Shown here one piece after another: positions 43,198 to 53,861 of a DNA stretch of 64,000 bases (positions are counted from its first letter, which is position 1; each line of letters opens with the position of its first letter). This DNA is from an uncultured Paracoccaceae bacterium (GTDB taxonomy: Bacteria; Pseudomonadota; Alphaproteobacteria; Rhodobacterales; Rhodobacteraceae), in contig CALKXV010000021.1 in NCBI GenBank assembly GCA_938005545.1, positions 19,588 to 83,587 on the forward strand. The letters are read 5' to 3'. Made by a program: the position numbers and the translations under genes. The notes below the pieces were generated by a model. That model worked only from the letters and a program-made list of their open reading frames with translations, searched no databases and was not told the origin of the DNA.

Positions 43198-44556
43198 ATG
43201 AACAAATCACTTTTCGCAGGTGTGGCCATAGCGGCTTTGACGGCTGGCGGCGCGATGGCAGACGGCCATTTGCCGTTTGCTCCGGGTGAGGGCGCGTTTA
43301 GCTGGGATGCCTACAATGCCTGGGCCGAAAACGCGCCTGATCTTTCAGGCCAAACAGTCACTGTTTCAGGCCCATGGCTTACGCCAGAAGACGATGTGTT
43401 CCGTTCCGCACTTGCCTATTTCGCAGACGCCACGGGCGCCGAGGTGATCTACAACGGCTCTGACAGCTTTGAGCAACAAATCGTAATCGACGCTGAGGCT
43501 GGCTCTCCGCCTAACATCGCCGTTTTTCCGCAGCCGGGTTTGGCCGCCGACATGGCGTCAAAAGGCCTGTTGCATCCGCTGCCAGCCGATATGAGCGATT
43601 GGGTTCGCGACAATTATGCGGCCGGTCAATCCTGGGTTGATCTGGGCACATATCCGGATCAAAGCGGTGCCGATCAAATGTACGGCTTTTTCTACAACGT
43701 GAACGTCAAATCGCTGGTCTGGTACAGCCCTGAAAACTTTGAAGATGCAGGCTATGACCTGCCAGAAACCATGGAAGAGCTGAAAGCGCTGACCGAACAG
43801 GTTGTCGCCGATGGTGATGTGCCATGGTGTATCGGTTTGGGTTCAGGGGCTGCCACGGGCTGGCCTGCGACCGACTGGGTCGAAGACATGATGCTGCGCA
43901 CCGTCTCGCCTGAAACCTATGACAAATGGACCACCAACGAGATCGCATTTGATGACCCGCAGGTGATTGCGGCAATCGAAGAATTTGGCTGGTTCGCACG
44001 TGACGACGCCAAAGTTTCGGGCGGCGCAGGGGCCGTAGCATCGACCGATTTCCGCGACAGCCCGAACGGCCTGTTTGCGTCGCCTCCGGGTTGCTACATG
44101 CACCGCCAAGCCTCTTTTGTGCCAGCATTCTTCCCGGAAGACACGGAATTCGGTGTTGATGTCGATTTCTTCTACTTCCCAAGCTTTGCCGAAAAAGATC
44201 TTGGCAACCCTGTTCTGGGCGGCGGCACGTTGATGGCAATCACCGATCCGTCGGACGCAACCAACGCGCTGATGGGATATTTCCAGCAACCCCTTGCCCA
44301 CGAAGTCATGATGGCCCAGACGGGTTTCCTGACACCTCACAAAGGTGCCAACGTCGACGCCTATAAAGACGACACATTGCGCGGTTTGGGTGAAATCCTT
44401 CTGGGGGCCACGACGTTCCGCTTTGATGGCTCTGACCTTATGCCGGGCGGCGTAGGTGCAGGCACCTTCTGGACGGGTATGGTTGATTACACCGGCGGCA
44501 AATCCGCCGCCGATGTGGCCGCCGAAATCCAGTCCAGCTGGGACGCATTGAAGTAA
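43198..44556 (+). CDS. aglE: alpha-glucoside ABC transporter substrate-binding protein AglE
   Basis: This periplasmic sugar receptor has a Sec signal (MNKSLFAGVAIAALTAGGAMA) and 452 residues. The mature protein has LSGQTVTVSGPWLTPEDD and the WCIGLGSGAATGWPATDWVEDMML segment typical of AglE. ATG 43198 follows GGGAGGATAG; the longer frame would run through the operator. It is the first gene of aglEFGAK, in the same order as Sinorhizobium meliloti. The likely ligands are sucrose, maltose, trehalose and similar alpha-glucosides. Confidence 0.92.
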   Translation: MNKSLFAGVAIAALTAGGAMADGHLPFAPGEGAFSWDAYNAWAENAPDLSGQTVTVSGPWLTPEDDVFRSALAYFADATGAEVIYNGSDSFEQQIVIDAEAGSPPNIAVFPQPGLAADMASKGLLHPLPADMSDWVRDNYAAGQSWVDLGTYPDQSGADQMYGFFYNVNVKSLVWYSPENFEDAGYDLPETMEELKALTEQVVADGDVPWCIGLGSGAATGWPATDWVEDMMLRTVSPETYDKWTTNEIAFDDPQVIAAIEEFGWFARDDAKVSGGAGAVASTDFRDSPNGLFASPPGCYMHRQASFVPAFFPEDTEFGVDVDFFYFPSFAEKDLGNPVLGGGTLMAITDPSDATNALMGYFQQPLAHEVMMAQTGFLTPHKGANVDAYKDDTLRGLGEILLGATTFRFDGSDLMPGGVGAGTFWTGMVDYTGGKSAADVAAEIQSSWDALK

Positions 44557-44564
44557 AGCACACC

Positions 44565-44590
44565 GGTCGGGGCGTCATCTCGCCCCGACC
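44565..44590 (+). promoter_or_regulatory. stem-loop between aglE and aglF
   Basis: A perfect 10-bp stem (GGTCGGGGCG / CGCCCCGACC) with a 6-base loop lies 8 nt after the aglE stop; no T-run follows. As at dctP-dctQ, it sits right behind the binding-protein gene and before the permease genes. It probably stabilises or partly terminates the message so that more AglE is made. Confidence 0.7.
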
Positions 44591-44658
44591 ACCATGCCGT
44601 ATTACCATTCCGTTTTTGTTGTTCGCTTTGTCTGTTTCGGACAGGGAAGGATATCTTT

Positions 44659-45879
44659 ATGGACGCCGCATTTCTGGGCCTTGCAACGGTAGTGATCGGA
44701 GTAGGGGGCTGCCTTGGCTACTTCTACTTTTCGAACCTGTTCCTTGATAAGGTGTTGTACCCCGCGTCCGGGCCGAACGCCGGGCATAACATCAACCGTG
44801 CCAATCAAATCCGGCCTTGGCTGTTCCTGTTCCCGGCTGTTTTCGCGCTGGCGGTCTATCTGGGTTATCCGGTGTTCGAGACGTTGCGTCTGTCTCTCAC
44901 CGACCGGGATCAAGGCGGCGCTTTTGTGGGTCTTGCCAATTACAACCAAATGCTCAGCGAACCCAAATTCTGGGAAGCCATGCGCAACAACATGCTTTGG
45001 CTGATCGTTGTGCCTGCCTGTTCCACCGGCTTCGGTCTTTTGGTGGCGCAGCTGACCGATCGGATCGCATGGGGCAGTATCGCGAAATCGATCATCTTTA
45101 TGCCGATGGCGATTTCCTTCGTTGGCGCGTCGGTAATTTTCAAACTGATCTATGACACGCGGCCCGCAGGCCAGGATCAGATCGGCGTGCTGAACGCGGT
45201 CTGGATGGGGTTTGAGGGTGGCTTTGGCTCGGTCTTGTTCCTGAAAGCCTTTCCCATTCTGATCCTTTTGTCCTTTGCCGCCGTCGTGGCCTATGTCGCG
45301 TGGCTCATCTGGAGATCTGGGCGCACGACCAGCCCCTTGATGTGGATCGTCAAAGCCGCAATCGTGATCTTCGTGGCATGGCTGGTGATCCTGTCCCTTG
45401 GGTCAATCCTTGGCGTGACGCGCGCAGATCTGCCATATGGCGAGCCGCAAACATGGCTGACCCTGCCGTTTTACAACAACTTCTTCCTGATGGTGGTGCT
45501 GATCTGGATCCAGACCGGCTTTGCCATGGTCATCCTGTCAGCCGCCTTGCGCGGTATCCCCGAAGAAACTGTTGAAGCCGCCATTGTGGACGGTGCGAAC
45601 CCATTGCAGGTGTTTTTCAAAATCAAGGTGCCGCAGATCCTTCCGACCATCGTGGTGGTCTGGACCACGATCACACTGGTCGTTCTCAAGGTCTTTGACA
45701 TCGTCTTTGCCATGACCAACGGCCAATGGCAGACGCAGGTTCTGGCCAACTACATGTTCGACAAGCTGTTTCGCGCCAACGACTGGGGGGTCGGATCAGC
45801 CAGTGCCATCGTGATTATGCTGTTGGTGTCGCCCATTCTGGTCTGGAACGTCTGGAACGCCCGTAAGGAGATGAAGTGA
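44659..45879 (+). CDS. aglF: alpha-glucoside ABC transporter permease AglF
   Basis: This is a binding-protein-dependent permease of the MalF type. About eight hydrophobic segments are visible, the first near LGLATVVIGVGGCLGYFYF. The EAA loop that docks the ATPase is EETVEAAIVDGANPLQVFFKIKVPQILPT near residue 300. An extra pair of helices (IVKAAIVIFVAWLVILSLG) lies in the middle. Length is 406 residues. AAGGAT precedes the ATG. It overlaps aglG downstream (TGATG). Confidence 0.92.
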   Translation: MDAAFLGLATVVIGVGGCLGYFYFSNLFLDKVLYPASGPNAGHNINRANQIRPWLFLFPAVFALAVYLGYPVFETLRLSLTDRDQGGAFVGLANYNQMLSEPKFWEAMRNNMLWLIVVPACSTGFGLLVAQLTDRIAWGSIAKSIIFMPMAISFVGASVIFKLIYDTRPAGQDQIGVLNAVWMGFEGGFGSVLFLKAFPILILLSFAAVVAYVAWLIWRSGRTTSPLMWIVKAAIVIFVAWLVILSLGSILGVTRADLPYGEPQTWLTLPFYNNFFLMVVLIWIQTGFAMVILSAALRGIPEETVEAAIVDGANPLQVFFKIKVPQILPTIVVVWTTITLVVLKVFDIVFAMTNGQWQTQVLANYMFDKLFRANDWGVGSASAIVIMLLVSPILVWNVWNARKEMK

Positions 45880-47033
45880 TGGATAACATTGCTGGCTCAA
45901 AACCAACTCTGACCTGGGCCGTCCATATCTCTGTGCTGGCACTGGTCTGCCTCTGGCTGTTCCCGACGGTTGGATTGCTGGTGTCTTCGTTCCGCACGGG
46001 CGATCAGATCTCAACCTCGGGCTGGTGGAACGCGCTTGGCACAGCGGATCAGAACGTTGTCATGCGTGTGGCTGACCCGGATGAAAACCGTGTGGCCGAG
46101 GGCGATATGTTCGTGGTCGAAGGCAATATCTTCGATGGCGAAATCCAAGGAGCAACCATACTCGTTTGGGGCACGTCTTCACGGGCCATTGACGCCTATC
46201 AGGCCGGGGAAACCGCCGAGTTGAAGGGCACCGAGACGCTCACTGTCGCGACAGACGGCACCTATACCTGGAAAGGCTCCGATGACGAGATTTCGGGCCG
46301 GGGCCAGCGCGTCTTTGCCAGCATCACGGCCCCCCCGGAATTCACATTCGAAAACTACGACGCGATGTTGTTCGACCCAGCCAACAACGAAGGCATGACC
46401 AAAGCCTTCTTCAACACGCTAACAGTCACTATTCCAGCGACAATCATCCCCATCGTCATTGCAGCCTTCGCTGCATACGCGCTCGCATGGATGGATTTTC
46501 CGGGCCGCGCCTTGCTGATCGCCATTGTCGTTGGATTGCTGGTCGTCCCCCTACAACTGGCGCTGATCCCGCTTTTGAAACTGCACCTCGGTATCGGTAT
46601 CGGGAAGGGGTATCTTGGCGTCTGGCTGGCTCATACGGGCTTTGGTCTGCCGCTCGCGATCTATCTGTTGCGTAACTACATGGTGGGCCTGCCGCGCGAC
46701 ATCATCGAGAACGCCAAGGTGGACGGCGCGTCGGATTTCCAGATCTTCACCAAGATCATCCTGCCGCTTTCGTTCCCGGCTCTGGCGTCTTTCGCGATCT
46801 TCCAGTTTCTGTGGACGTGGAACGACCTGCTGGTTGCCAAGGTGTTCCTGATCGATGCCTCGGGCCAGACGACTGTCATGACCAACCAGATCACCGAACT
46901 TTTGGGCACACGTGGCGGTAATTGGGAAATCCTTGCCACAGCCGCATTCGTCTCGATTGCAGTGCCTTTGGTCGTTTTCTTCGCCATGCAACGCTATCTC
47001 GTGCGCGGTCTTCTGGCCGGCTCAGTTAAATAG
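45879..47033 (+). CDS. aglG: alpha-glucoside ABC transporter permease AglG
   Basis: This is the second permease, of the MalG type. Helix 1 (WAVHISVLALVCLWLFPTVGLLVSSF) is followed by a long periplasmic insert (about 35-160, with the repeated acidic stretch VEGNIFDGEIQGATI...VATDGTYTW). This insert is usual for AglG. The EAA loop is PRDIIENAKVDGASDFQIFTKIILPLS. I choose ATG 45879, which overlaps the aglF stop by one base; the preceding GTG is also possible. Length is 384. Confidence 0.91.
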   Translation: MDNIAGSKPTLTWAVHISVLALVCLWLFPTVGLLVSSFRTGDQISTSGWWNALGTADQNVVMRVADPDENRVAEGDMFVVEGNIFDGEIQGATILVWGTSSRAIDAYQAGETAELKGTETLTVATDGTYTWKGSDDEISGRGQRVFASITAPPEFTFENYDAMLFDPANNEGMTKAFFNTLTVTIPATIIPIVIAAFAAYALAWMDFPGRALLIAIVVGLLVVPLQLALIPLLKLHLGIGIGKGYLGVWLAHTGFGLPLAIYLLRNYMVGLPRDIIENAKVDGASDFQIFTKIILPLSFPALASFAIFQFLWTWNDLLVAKVFLIDASGQTTVMTNQITELLGTRGGNWEILATAAFVSIAVPLVVFFAMQRYLVRGLLAGSVK

Positions 47034-47046
47034 GAACCTTACGTTT

Positions 47047-48705
47047 ATGAACACGATTGACCCATCCGCCGCAATTGGCACCAGCGTTTTGGCGTCCGAC
47101 CCGGATTGGTGGCGTGGAGCCGTGATCTATCAGATCTATCCGCGATCCTATCAAGATACCAATGGCGACGGCATCGGCGATTTGCCCGGTATCATCCAGC
47201 GCCTGCCCCATGTGGCCTCGTTAGGTGTCGATGCGATCTGGGTGTCGCCGTTCTTCACCTCACCCATGCTGGATTACGGCTATGACGTCTCGGATTACCG
47301 CGATGTGGACCCAATGTTCGGGACGTTGGCGGATTTCGATGAGCTGATCGCGACGGCCCACGATCTGGGTGTGCGGGTCATTATCGATCTGGTGCTGTCT
47401 CACACCTCGGACCAGCATCCATGGTTCAAGGAAAGCCGTACAAACAGCAACAATCCCAAGTCCGACTGGTACGTCTGGGCAGACGCCAAACCCGACGGCA
47501 CGCCCCCAACCAACTGGCTGTCGATCTTTGGTGGTCCGGGTTGGGAATGGGATGGCGGACGGATGCAGTACTATATGCACAACTTCCTGACCGAGCAGCC
47601 CGATCTGAACTTCCATAACCGAGATGTTCAGGATGCGCTTTTGGATGTGGCGCGCTTTTGGTTGGAACGCGGCGTTGATGGGTTCCGTCTGGATACGGTA
47701 AACTTTTACGTGCACGACCCGGAACTGCGCGATAATCCACCCTTGTCGAATACCGAGATCTCGGACGCCATCGCGCCACGGGTGAACCCCTATAACTTCC
47801 AAAGCCACCTGTATGACAAGTCGCGCCCGGAAAACGTGGATTTTCTGGAACGCCTGCGTTTGGTGATGGATGATTTCGACAGCATCACCTCGGTTGGTGA
47901 AGTTGGCGAAGATCAACGGGGGCTCGAGATCCAAGCGGAATACACCGAAGGATCAGACCGGCTGCACATGTGTTACGGCTTTGACTTTCTGTCGAAACCC
48001 TTTCCAACCGGTGAACGCGTGGCCGAAATTCTGGAACGCTTTCAACGGATTGCCGCAAATAGCTGGGCCTGCTGGGCCTTTTCCAACCACGATGTCGTCC
48101 GCCATACATCGCGCTGGTCTTTGTCCGACGAGGCACATCGTGCCTATATGGCGCTGCTGTTGTCGTTGCGCGGATCGATCTGCCTTTACCAAGGTGAAGA
48201 ACTTGGCTTGCAAGAAGCCGATGTGTCCTTTGAGGATTTGCAGGACCCTTATGGCATCAGGTTCTGGCCGTCGTTCAAGGGCCGCGATGGCTGTCGGACG
48301 CCGATGGCCTGGGATGCTGATGCAGCCCATGGTGGTTTCAGCGAAGGCAAGCCCTGGCTGCCCGTCGCAGAGGTTCACACAGCCCAAGCGGTGGATGCCC
48401 AGCACGCCAACCCCACGTCGATGCTGAATTTCTATCGCGCCATGATCGCCTATCGCAAAACCCAATCTGCCTTGATCAAAGGCTCATTCGCCGTGATCGA
48501 AGCCGACGAGACGTTTATCGCCTTCAAACGGGAACTGGGCGACAGCACAGTGCTGTGTGCCTTTAACCTGTCTGATGAACCGCGCGACATGACCTTGCCC
48601 GATGGTAATTGGCAGATCGACGAAACCGCGCCATTCAACGTTTCGGGCACCGACACAAACCCCGTTCTGCCGCCCTGGCAGGCGCTTTTCGCAGAATTGA
48701 CGTAA
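47047..48705 (+). CDS. aglA: alpha-glucosidase, GH13 family
   Basis: AglA cuts imported alpha-glucosides in the cytoplasm (no signal peptide). GH13 regions visible: DWWRGAVIYQIYPRSYQDTNGDGIGDL at the N-terminus, VIIDLVLSHTSDQHPWF, the nucleophile aspartate in DGFRLDTVNFYVHD, the acid/base glutamate in SVGEVGED, and FSNHDVVRH. Length is 552, as for bacterial oligo-1,6/alpha-glucosidases. ATG 47047 follows AGGAAC. It lies between aglG and aglK in the operon. Confidence 0.93.
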   Translation: MNTIDPSAAIGTSVLASDPDWWRGAVIYQIYPRSYQDTNGDGIGDLPGIIQRLPHVASLGVDAIWVSPFFTSPMLDYGYDVSDYRDVDPMFGTLADFDELIATAHDLGVRVIIDLVLSHTSDQHPWFKESRTNSNNPKSDWYVWADAKPDGTPPTNWLSIFGGPGWEWDGGRMQYYMHNFLTEQPDLNFHNRDVQDALLDVARFWLERGVDGFRLDTVNFYVHDPELRDNPPLSNTEISDAIAPRVNPYNFQSHLYDKSRPENVDFLERLRLVMDDFDSITSVGEVGEDQRGLEIQAEYTEGSDRLHMCYGFDFLSKPFPTGERVAEILERFQRIAANSWACWAFSNHDVVRHTSRWSLSDEAHRAYMALLLSLRGSICLYQGEELGLQEADVSFEDLQDPYGIRFWPSFKGRDGCRTPMAWDADAAHGGFSEGKPWLPVAEVHTAQAVDAQHANPTSMLNFYRAMIAYRKTQSALIKGSFAVIEADETFIAFKRELGDSTVLCAFNLSDEPRDMTLPDGNWQIDETAPFNVSGTDTNPVLPPWQALFAELT

Positions 48706-48716
48706 AGGATCGGAAT

Positions 48717-49838
48717 ATGGCCAACCTGAAACTATCAGATATCGCCAAATCCTATGGCAGCGTCGATGTGCTGAAAGACATCAATCTGGATATCGAAGCC
48801 GGTGAATTGATTGTCTTTGTCGGGCCTTCGGGCTGTGGGAAATCGACGCTTTTGCGAATGATAGCGGGGTTGGAAAAGATCAGCGGTGGCGTATTGGAAA
48901 TCGACGGGATGGTCGTGAACGACGTGCCGCCCTCGCAACGGGGCATTGCGATGGTGTTCCAGTCTTATGCGCTTTACCCACATATGACGGTGCGCGACAA
49001 CATGTCGTTCGCCTTGAAAATCGCCAAAATGACCCCGGCCGAGATCGAAGAGCGCGTCGACAACGCTGCCAGAATTCTTCAACTTCACAATCTGTTAGAC
49101 CGCCTTCCTAAAGCACTTTCTGGCGGGCAACGTCAGCGCGTCGCCATCGGCCGGTCTATTGTGCGTGACCCCAAAGTGTACCTGTTCGACGAGCCACTTT
49201 CGAACCTTGATGCCGCCTTGCGGGTGGCCACGCGGATCGAAATTGCACAGCTCAAGGAATCCATGCCCGAAAGCACGATGATCTATGTGACACATGATCA
49301 GGTCGAAGCCATGACCCTGGCGACCCGGATTGTGGTGTTGGCTGGCGGCGGGATTGCGCAGGTGGGCACACCGTTGGAGCTTTATGAAAAGCCCGAAAAC
49401 GAATTTGTGGCACAGTTTATCGGTTCGCCGGCCATGAACCTGTTGCCGGGCGAGATTGTGGCAACGGGCGACCAAACTCGGATAAAGCTGGCAGGCGGGG
49501 GCGAAGCGGTTTCAAACGTGCCGTCCTTGGACGAAGACATGGGCAAACCGGTCAAAATCGGCGTGCGCCCCGAAGACATGGTGGAAGCCACCGACAGCTA
49601 TATCTTTGATGGCAAGGTCAGCTTTACCGAGGCCTTGGGCGAGGTGACTTTGTTGTATTTTGCACCGGTCGGCGATCAGGATCCGACGATTGCCAAACTG
49701 GCTGGCATCCATCAAGGGTTGCGCGGTTCTTCGGTAAAACTAACCGCGGATCCGGCTAAAGTGCATGTGTTCATGAACAGCCAATCGTTGCATTACCGCG
49801 ACCAACCGATCAAGAAAATCGCTACAAATACGCATTGA
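48717..49838 (+). CDS. aglK: sugar ABC transporter ATP-binding protein AglK
   Basis: This MalK/UgpC-type ATPase drives the Agl transporter. Walker A GPSGCGKST (36-44), signature LSGGQRQRVAIGRS, Walker B VYLFDEPLSNLD and H-loop YVTHDQVEAMTLATR are present. The C-terminal TOBE region (PVKIGVRPEDMVEA) is the regulatory part. Length is 373. ATG 48717 follows AAAGGATCGG and lies 11 bp after the aglA stop. It is the last gene of the operon. Confidence 0.93.
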   Translation: MANLKLSDIAKSYGSVDVLKDINLDIEAGELIVFVGPSGCGKSTLLRMIAGLEKISGGVLEIDGMVVNDVPPSQRGIAMVFQSYALYPHMTVRDNMSFALKIAKMTPAEIEERVDNAARILQLHNLLDRLPKALSGGQRQRVAIGRSIVRDPKVYLFDEPLSNLDAALRVATRIEIAQLKESMPESTMIYVTHDQVEAMTLATRIVVLAGGGIAQVGTPLELYEKPENEFVAQFIGSPAMNLLPGEIVATGDQTRIKLAGGGEAVSNVPSLDEDMGKPVKIGVRPEDMVEATDSYIFDGKVSFTEALGEVTLLYFAPVGDQDPTIAKLAGIHQGLRGSSVKLTADPAKVHVFMNSQSLHYRDQPIKKIATNTH

Positions 49839-49874
49839 TCCTACCCTACGCCGAACTTCGGCCGTTAGCTTAGT

Positions 49875-50258
49875 TCAAACAGGCATGATCCGGCCGGGCA
49901 TTAACGTGAACCCTCCGGCAACGATCAGGTTTAAAACAAACGAATTCCGTATCGTCTGCCGGTGAGCCACGATGTTCTTCTTCCTTGCGTGCAGGATGCC
50001 GTTCCAAAGTGAATATTGTACAAAACAGGGCAAGAAATGAATTGGCCCAAATGGCCTCAACTAACTGAATTATATTATGAAAAATCTGATCGTCGCGACG
50101 AAAAACATCGTGATCACCCAAAGATTGCCCATGGACCGATCAAGAACCGTGCCCTTTGGCAGGACGAATTGTGCGCCACCAACAACAAGCGCCGCCATCG
50201 CAAGCAACGCGTGAACTGGGATGGGCTGTACGGCATCCGAAAGAGGGGCAATGTTCAT
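49875..50258 (-). pseudogene. DUF2306 membrane protein gene broken by two stop codons
   Basis: One reading frame from ATG 50258 to TGA 49875 (128 codons) covers a whole DUF2306-type protein: VHALLAMAALVVGGAQFVLPKGTVLDRSMGNLWV, then PFGPIHFL, AHRQTIRNSFVLNLIVAGGFTLMPGRIM. The frame holds internal TAA (50072-50070) and TAG (50063-50061) in the short linker after RFFII. The alignment stays in frame, so point mutations and not a shift broke the gene. DUF2306 is a small membrane protein family of unknown role. Confidence 0.78.
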
Positions 50259-51916
<1,658 letters not shown>

Positions 51917-51989
51917 GGTGAGTTGGGGTAAAATACCTGTGGGTAAGGAGTTGAATTCGTGAGACAACAAGGTGTGTGTGGGGGCACCA

Positions 51990-53840
51990 ATGGCAGATCG
52001 TAGTGTCAAAAAGCCTGACGATCCTGACAATATTCGGGATATCGTTGAGCTGGACAAGGACGACCGCTGGCAGGCGCGGCTTGAGGAGGCTCGGGCCCGT
52101 CGCGAAATTGTCTTGCGCGAAAAAGCGGCGGCTCCTGCGAAAAAACGCCCTAAACCTTGGGAAGAACACGGCGAAGAAGACACCGATGACTTTACCATAA
52201 AGCCCATTATTCAAGCTAAACCCGATGACGAAGAGGGGTTGGATTTTGCGGATCGGCTTGAAGTCATTCGTGAAACTGCCGAAGCCGACACCCCGGATGA
52301 TACGTCGGATACCGACGTTGAACCCAAGCCCGAACCAGCCTCAAAGCCGAAAGTGCGCCCGAAATTAGCCTCGGCGCCCGAGCTTGCAGCTCCAATCGTT
52401 TCAGCTGTCCCTTCGCTTGCACCTACGCCGCTGCCCAAGAAACCCAAACCCGATAACCCGTCGGATCACAGACAAAATGTAACGCCCCGTATCCACGATT
52501 ACGATCAGATGGGGGCGCCGGATGGCGCAACCGGACGGCCGGAGGATTATCACGCTCGGCCAAGACGTGATACCGGCCTGGTGGCCAACGATGCGCCGGA
52601 TGTCATCGACCTGGCGCAGCGCTATGCCGCAACGTTGAAACCGCCGAACAACGTGACAGTTCCGTTCGATACGTCGCGCCGGACCCATCAAGCACCAAAA
52701 CAGCCAGCGGCTGCCCCCGATCCCTATGTGGTTGCTCCACGTCAGCCTGTTCGCAGTCGCCGCCCCTTTGGTTTGGCGATTGTGGTCTTGGCGTTCTCGC
52801 TGGTTCCGCTGTCACAACTTGCGCCACCTTTGGAAAAAGGCCCTGCGGTTCCGCCAACGCCGTTCTTTGGATTGCCACCGGCATTGGGTTTGCCGACATC
52901 CTGGGTCTGGTTGCCCGAAGATCGTTCCGAAATCTGGGTTCGACCAATGCCCGGGCCGGTTCTTGGGGCCGCGCCTACGGCTGAGACTTCGTCTATATCA
53001 ACGGCGACAAGCCTGCCAAACCTTGGCGGGATTGATCTGGGTGCGCTTGTCGGCACTGTCGATTGGACAGCGCTTGATGCAGTGCCGATTGCAGACCAGC
53101 CAGCACCGATCGCCGAAGCGTCTTCGGCGGATGATCCGATTATTCTCATTCCACGATTGGCACCACGCCCGCGTCCGACGACGCAGACCCCTGCGCCACA
53201 ACTGGACGCCGAACCCGAAGCCGGTGCGGAGACTGTTCAGAATAGAACCGTGGTCGATCTGTCAATTGGCGGGCGTAGTCCCGATGCGCTCGCTCCCGCC
53301 GTGCCGGACGCGCGCCCTTTGAACCGTGACACAGTGCCGGAACCCTTGGCATCTACGTTAAGTCTGACCATCCTTGTGCCGAACCGGGCCGCGCTTGCCA
53401 CCGCCGAAGAAATCGCAGCCAGAGCCGAAGCTCGCGGGCATCCGCCTTCGGTCATCAGGAACGTCGACGTCAGCATCAACACCCCCAATGTGCGTTATTT
53501 TCATAACGATGACCGCATCGAAGCCACCCGATTGGCGCGGGATTACGGGGTTGAAGTGCGCGACTTCACCTGGTTCCGACCACAGCCTGAACTTGGAAAA
53601 GCCGAGTTCTGGCTTTCGGGCGAAGTTCGCTCCAACCGCCCCAGGCCCACCGTTGCAACACCGGACCGTGCCGAAGTTCTGACGCCCGAAGTCCCGCCCC
53701 GCACATTTACGCTTGTCCGTCGTCGCCCAACATTGCTGGAACGGCTTCTGACCGGGTCGGACGGCGAAATTGAGATTATTTTGCCCGATCCCAACGGTAT
53801 TTTCTCGGGCAATCCCGAAGGCGCCGTAGACGAGAACTAA
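51990..53840 (+). CDS. membrane-anchored hypothetical protein with a LytR_C-like C-terminus
   Basis: This 616-residue protein has a charged, probably disordered cytoplasmic part (1-255, rich in DDxxD, Lys/Glu and Pro). One membrane helix (259-279, PFGLAIVVLAFSLVPLSQL) and a Pro/Ala-rich periplasmic part follow. Near 455-560 the segment LSLTILVPNRAALATAEEIAARAEARGHPPSVIRNVDVSINTPNVRYFH...ATRLARDYGVEVRDF resembles the LytR C-terminal (LytR_C) or SPOR-like fold. I take ATG 51990; a GTG at 51972 is the alternative. It lies between guaB and an RsmB-type gene, co-directional. The function is unknown; an envelope role is likely. Confidence 0.7.
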   Translation: MADRSVKKPDDPDNIRDIVELDKDDRWQARLEEARARREIVLREKAAAPAKKRPKPWEEHGEEDTDDFTIKPIIQAKPDDEEGLDFADRLEVIRETAEADTPDDTSDTDVEPKPEPASKPKVRPKLASAPELAAPIVSAVPSLAPTPLPKKPKPDNPSDHRQNVTPRIHDYDQMGAPDGATGRPEDYHARPRRDTGLVANDAPDVIDLAQRYAATLKPPNNVTVPFDTSRRTHQAPKQPAAAPDPYVVAPRQPVRSRRPFGLAIVVLAFSLVPLSQLAPPLEKGPAVPPTPFFGLPPALGLPTSWVWLPEDRSEIWVRPMPGPVLGAAPTAETSSISTATSLPNLGGIDLGALVGTVDWTALDAVPIADQPAPIAEASSADDPIILIPRLAPRPRPTTQTPAPQLDAEPEAGAETVQNRTVVDLSIGGRSPDALAPAVPDARPLNRDTVPEPLASTLSLTILVPNRAALATAEEIAARAEARGHPPSVIRNVDVSINTPNVRYFHNDDRIEATRLARDYGVEVRDFTWFRPQPELGKAEFWLSGEVRSNRPRPTVATPDRAEVLTPEVPPRTFTLVRRRPTLLERLLTGSDGEIEIILPDPNGIFSGNPEGAVDEN

Positions 53841-53861
53841 TGTCTCGCCTATGGGATTGTC

